Assembly: GCF_019857205.1 (NCBI RefSeq)
Contig: NZ_JAHWXO010000015.1
Coordinates: forward strand, 1 to 33,028
Length of the DNA: 33,028 bases
Direction of reading: 5' to 3'
Source: Qipengyuania pacifica
GTDB taxonomy: Bacteria > Pseudomonadota > Alphaproteobacteria > Sphingomonadales > Sphingomonadaceae
This document shows, one piece after another, positions 32,107-33,028 of the stretch. A program made the position numbers and the translations under genes. Every line of letters begins with the position of its first letter. The stretch's first letter is position 1. The notes under the pieces were generated by a model. The model searched no databases. It was given only the letters and a program-made list of their open reading frames with translations, and was not told where the DNA came from.

Positions 32107-32466
32107 ATGGAACAGATCAAAGATCCGCCGATCAACCACGAGCGGCCATTCAAGACGTCTACCGACGTCTTTATGGAGGCCTACGCCGCCTTCAAGCATG
32201 CGAAGGCCCAATGGGACCAAGCGCTTTACGCGCCTGGCATGCTCTACAACGACCTTCCGCAGGATGAAGACGACCGCCTTTGCGGTGCGGCCTGCAGTGC
32301 GCGCCAGCGGCTCATGGAAACCCCGGCCCCAAGCTTGGGAACATTCATCTGGAAGCTGCGCGTGTTTCAGCAGGAGGATTTGCACGAGGCAGACATGGCT
32401 GGCGAATTCGTCAACCATCTCGTCAATGACGCGGAGCGCTTGCTCAGGGAGGATCGTCGTGGGTAA
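32107..32466 (+). CDS. hypothetical protein under structured leader
   Basis: This 119-residue protein is unrecognised. It is mainly helical (DVFMEAYAAFKHAKAQWDQAL, then GTFIWKLRVFQQEDLHEADM and VNHLVNDAERLLRE), with two Cys in CGAACSARQRL. It has no signal or membrane segment. Its ribosome binding site lies in copy B of the repeat, so translation may depend on leader folding. It overlaps the next gene by 8 nt. No antirepressor domain is seen, although position recalls phage ant genes. Confidence 0.75.
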   Translation: MEQIKDPPINHERPFKTSTDVFMEAYAAFKHAKAQWDQALYAPGMLYNDLPQDEDDRLCGAACSARQRLMETPAPSLGTFIWKLRVFQQEDLHEADMAGEFVNHLVNDAERLLREDRRG

Positions 32467-32815
32467 CCTTGCATCAATCCCTACACATCCGCCCGCACCA
32501 GCCGTGATGGCGATCCTGAGCAGGTTCGATCGGGAGCAGCTGGCTGGCTTCATCGAGATCGCAATCGAACTCGCTGACACTCTCGACGGCGATCCCGACT
32601 TGGAAGGCTCGTGCGATGAAGACGAAATCTCGCGTTGCACTGATTTCGGTAGGCCAGCGTCCAGCGACGGCCCGGGTTGCATCATAGCCGATCCAGACGA
32701 AGGCGTTGACGATAAGGGTGAGCAGACCTTCGCTGAAGACGATTGGTGCTATCACGGCGATCATGGGCCAGGCTGCCCCATCGCAGACCCGGATTCTGGA
32801 AGCGACGGCTCCTAG
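32459..32815 (+). CDS. acidic hypothetical protein with repeated GPGC-IADPD motif
   Basis: This 118-residue protein starts at GTG 32459 with GGAGG six nt upstream; the longer reading is a shadow. The N-terminal part is helical (MAILSRFDREQLAGFIEIAI, then LADTLDGDPD). The acidic C-terminus has Cys/His and a repeated motif (DGPGCIIADPDEG, then HGPGCPIADPDSG), suggesting metal binding. Unnamed proteins of similar style occur in alphaproteobacteria. Function unknown. Confidence 0.7.
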   Translation: MGNLASIPTHPPAPAVMAILSRFDREQLAGFIEIAIELADTLDGDPDLEGSCDEDEISRCTDFGRPASSDGPGCIIADPDEGVDDKGEQTFAEDDWCYHGDHGPGCPIADPDSGSDGS

Positions 32816-32840
32816 CTTCACGATATTCGCCACCAACTAA

Positions 32841-32874
32841 AGGGCCATGACGCGAGTCGTGGCCCTATTTCTTT
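32841..32874 (+). terminator. intrinsic terminator
   Basis: AGGGCCA (32841-32847) pairs with TGGCCCT (32860-32866), continued by a T-G wobble and GAC/GTC around a GCGA loop, giving an 11-bp stem. ATTTCTTT follows. It closes the two-gene rightward unit. Confidence 0.85.
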
Positions 32875-32879
32875 GTGCG

Positions 32880-32899
32880 GCATGCTGCGTATTTGCTGC
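32880..32899 (+). repeat. end-flanking 20-bp direct repeat, right copy
   Basis: This stretch begins GCATGCT and matches 83-102 at 17 of 20 positions. An inverted near-copy of its second half lies at 32952-32966 (GCAGCAAATTGCAGC). The set fits integrase arm-type sites near the right end. Confidence 0.5.
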
Positions 32900-33028
32900 G
32901 TGGAGCAGCCGCCAGACAAAAGAAACCGTTGGAAAACAACGGGAACAGATAGCAGCAAATTGCAGCACGGCCATTTAGGCCAAGCCAGCGCAAGGGCATC
33001 TAAGTGTCTGTTTTTGATTGGTAAATGT
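32900..33028. other. right-end non-coding stretch
   Basis: No gene is seen here. It holds the inverted GCAGC-rich element at 32952-32966 and becomes AT-rich at the very end. No copy of the tRNA-like left edge is visible, so the expected second attachment site is probably outside the window. Confidence 0.4.

Noticed and set aside
32986..32999. GGGCATCT near the right end as a second att copy of the tRNA 3' end
   Set aside because: The match is short, imperfect and in the wrong orientation for a direct att repeat.

Overview
This window reads as one nearly complete temperate siphophage (a prophage) in a GC-rich alphaproteobacterium, most likely of the Sphingomonadales/Erythrobacter type. That guess rests on high GC, codon usage, and tail-tip genes ordered like those of alphaproteobacterial gene transfer agents (GTAs). 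No host housekeeping gene is visible. The left edge carries the 3' part of a tRNA-Gln(CUG)-like sequence, and a tyrosine integrase lies close to it, as at a tRNA attachment site. A second att copy is not visible before the right edge.

Layout. 1-2829: attachment region, then a leftward block (361-aa putative regulator, integrase, 156-aa unknown). 2830-2904: divergent control region with an 8+8 bp palindrome. 2905-6852: rightward early genes (small HTH protein, three unknowns, CHC2/Toprim primase, DUF3987 helicase-like protein). 6853-7150: a cluster of about a dozen GTCGCA-type repeats followed by a very AT-rich stretch, a candidate replication origin. 7149-8879: a NusG-like protein, a two-hairpin leader, a GIY-YIG nuclease and an HNH nuclease. 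8927-18083: packaging, head and connector genes, with the portal unusually placed after the capsid, then the tail tube and the tail assembly chaperone pair joined by a -1 frameshift at GGGAAAC. 18080-18526: an oppositely oriented secreted-protein gene (moron). 18608-27487: tape measure, tail tip, central fibre. 27507-29385: lysis cassette with a membrane-anchored protein, a SAR-type lysozyme, and an i-spanin with its o-spanin fully embedded in another frame. 29501-30525: a MerR-DUF433 antitoxin / DUF5615 PIN-like toxin pair. 30522-31778: a leftward operon of small genes with one HTH protein. 31779-32106: a structured non-coding region holding two direct copies and one inverted copy of a ~20-nt element. 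32107-32815: two small rightward genes closed by a strong terminator.

How it works together. Primase and helicase-like protein probably start replication at the adjacent repeat cluster. The NusG-like protein is a candidate antiterminator for the long late operon, which runs with almost no gaps and many ATGA or TGATG overlaps. The moron and the toxin-antitoxin pair look like lysogen-expressed cargo. The most novel signals are: (1) the right-end leader, whose inverted element can pair either with an upstream copy or with a downstream copy containing the ribosome binding site of the next gene, a possible two-state RNA switch or C4-like antisense control; (2) the repeat cluster coupled to a phage NusG paralogue; and (3) the conserved GT frameshift, whose second half has no start codon of its own. 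All family names come from reading motifs by eye; no database search was run.
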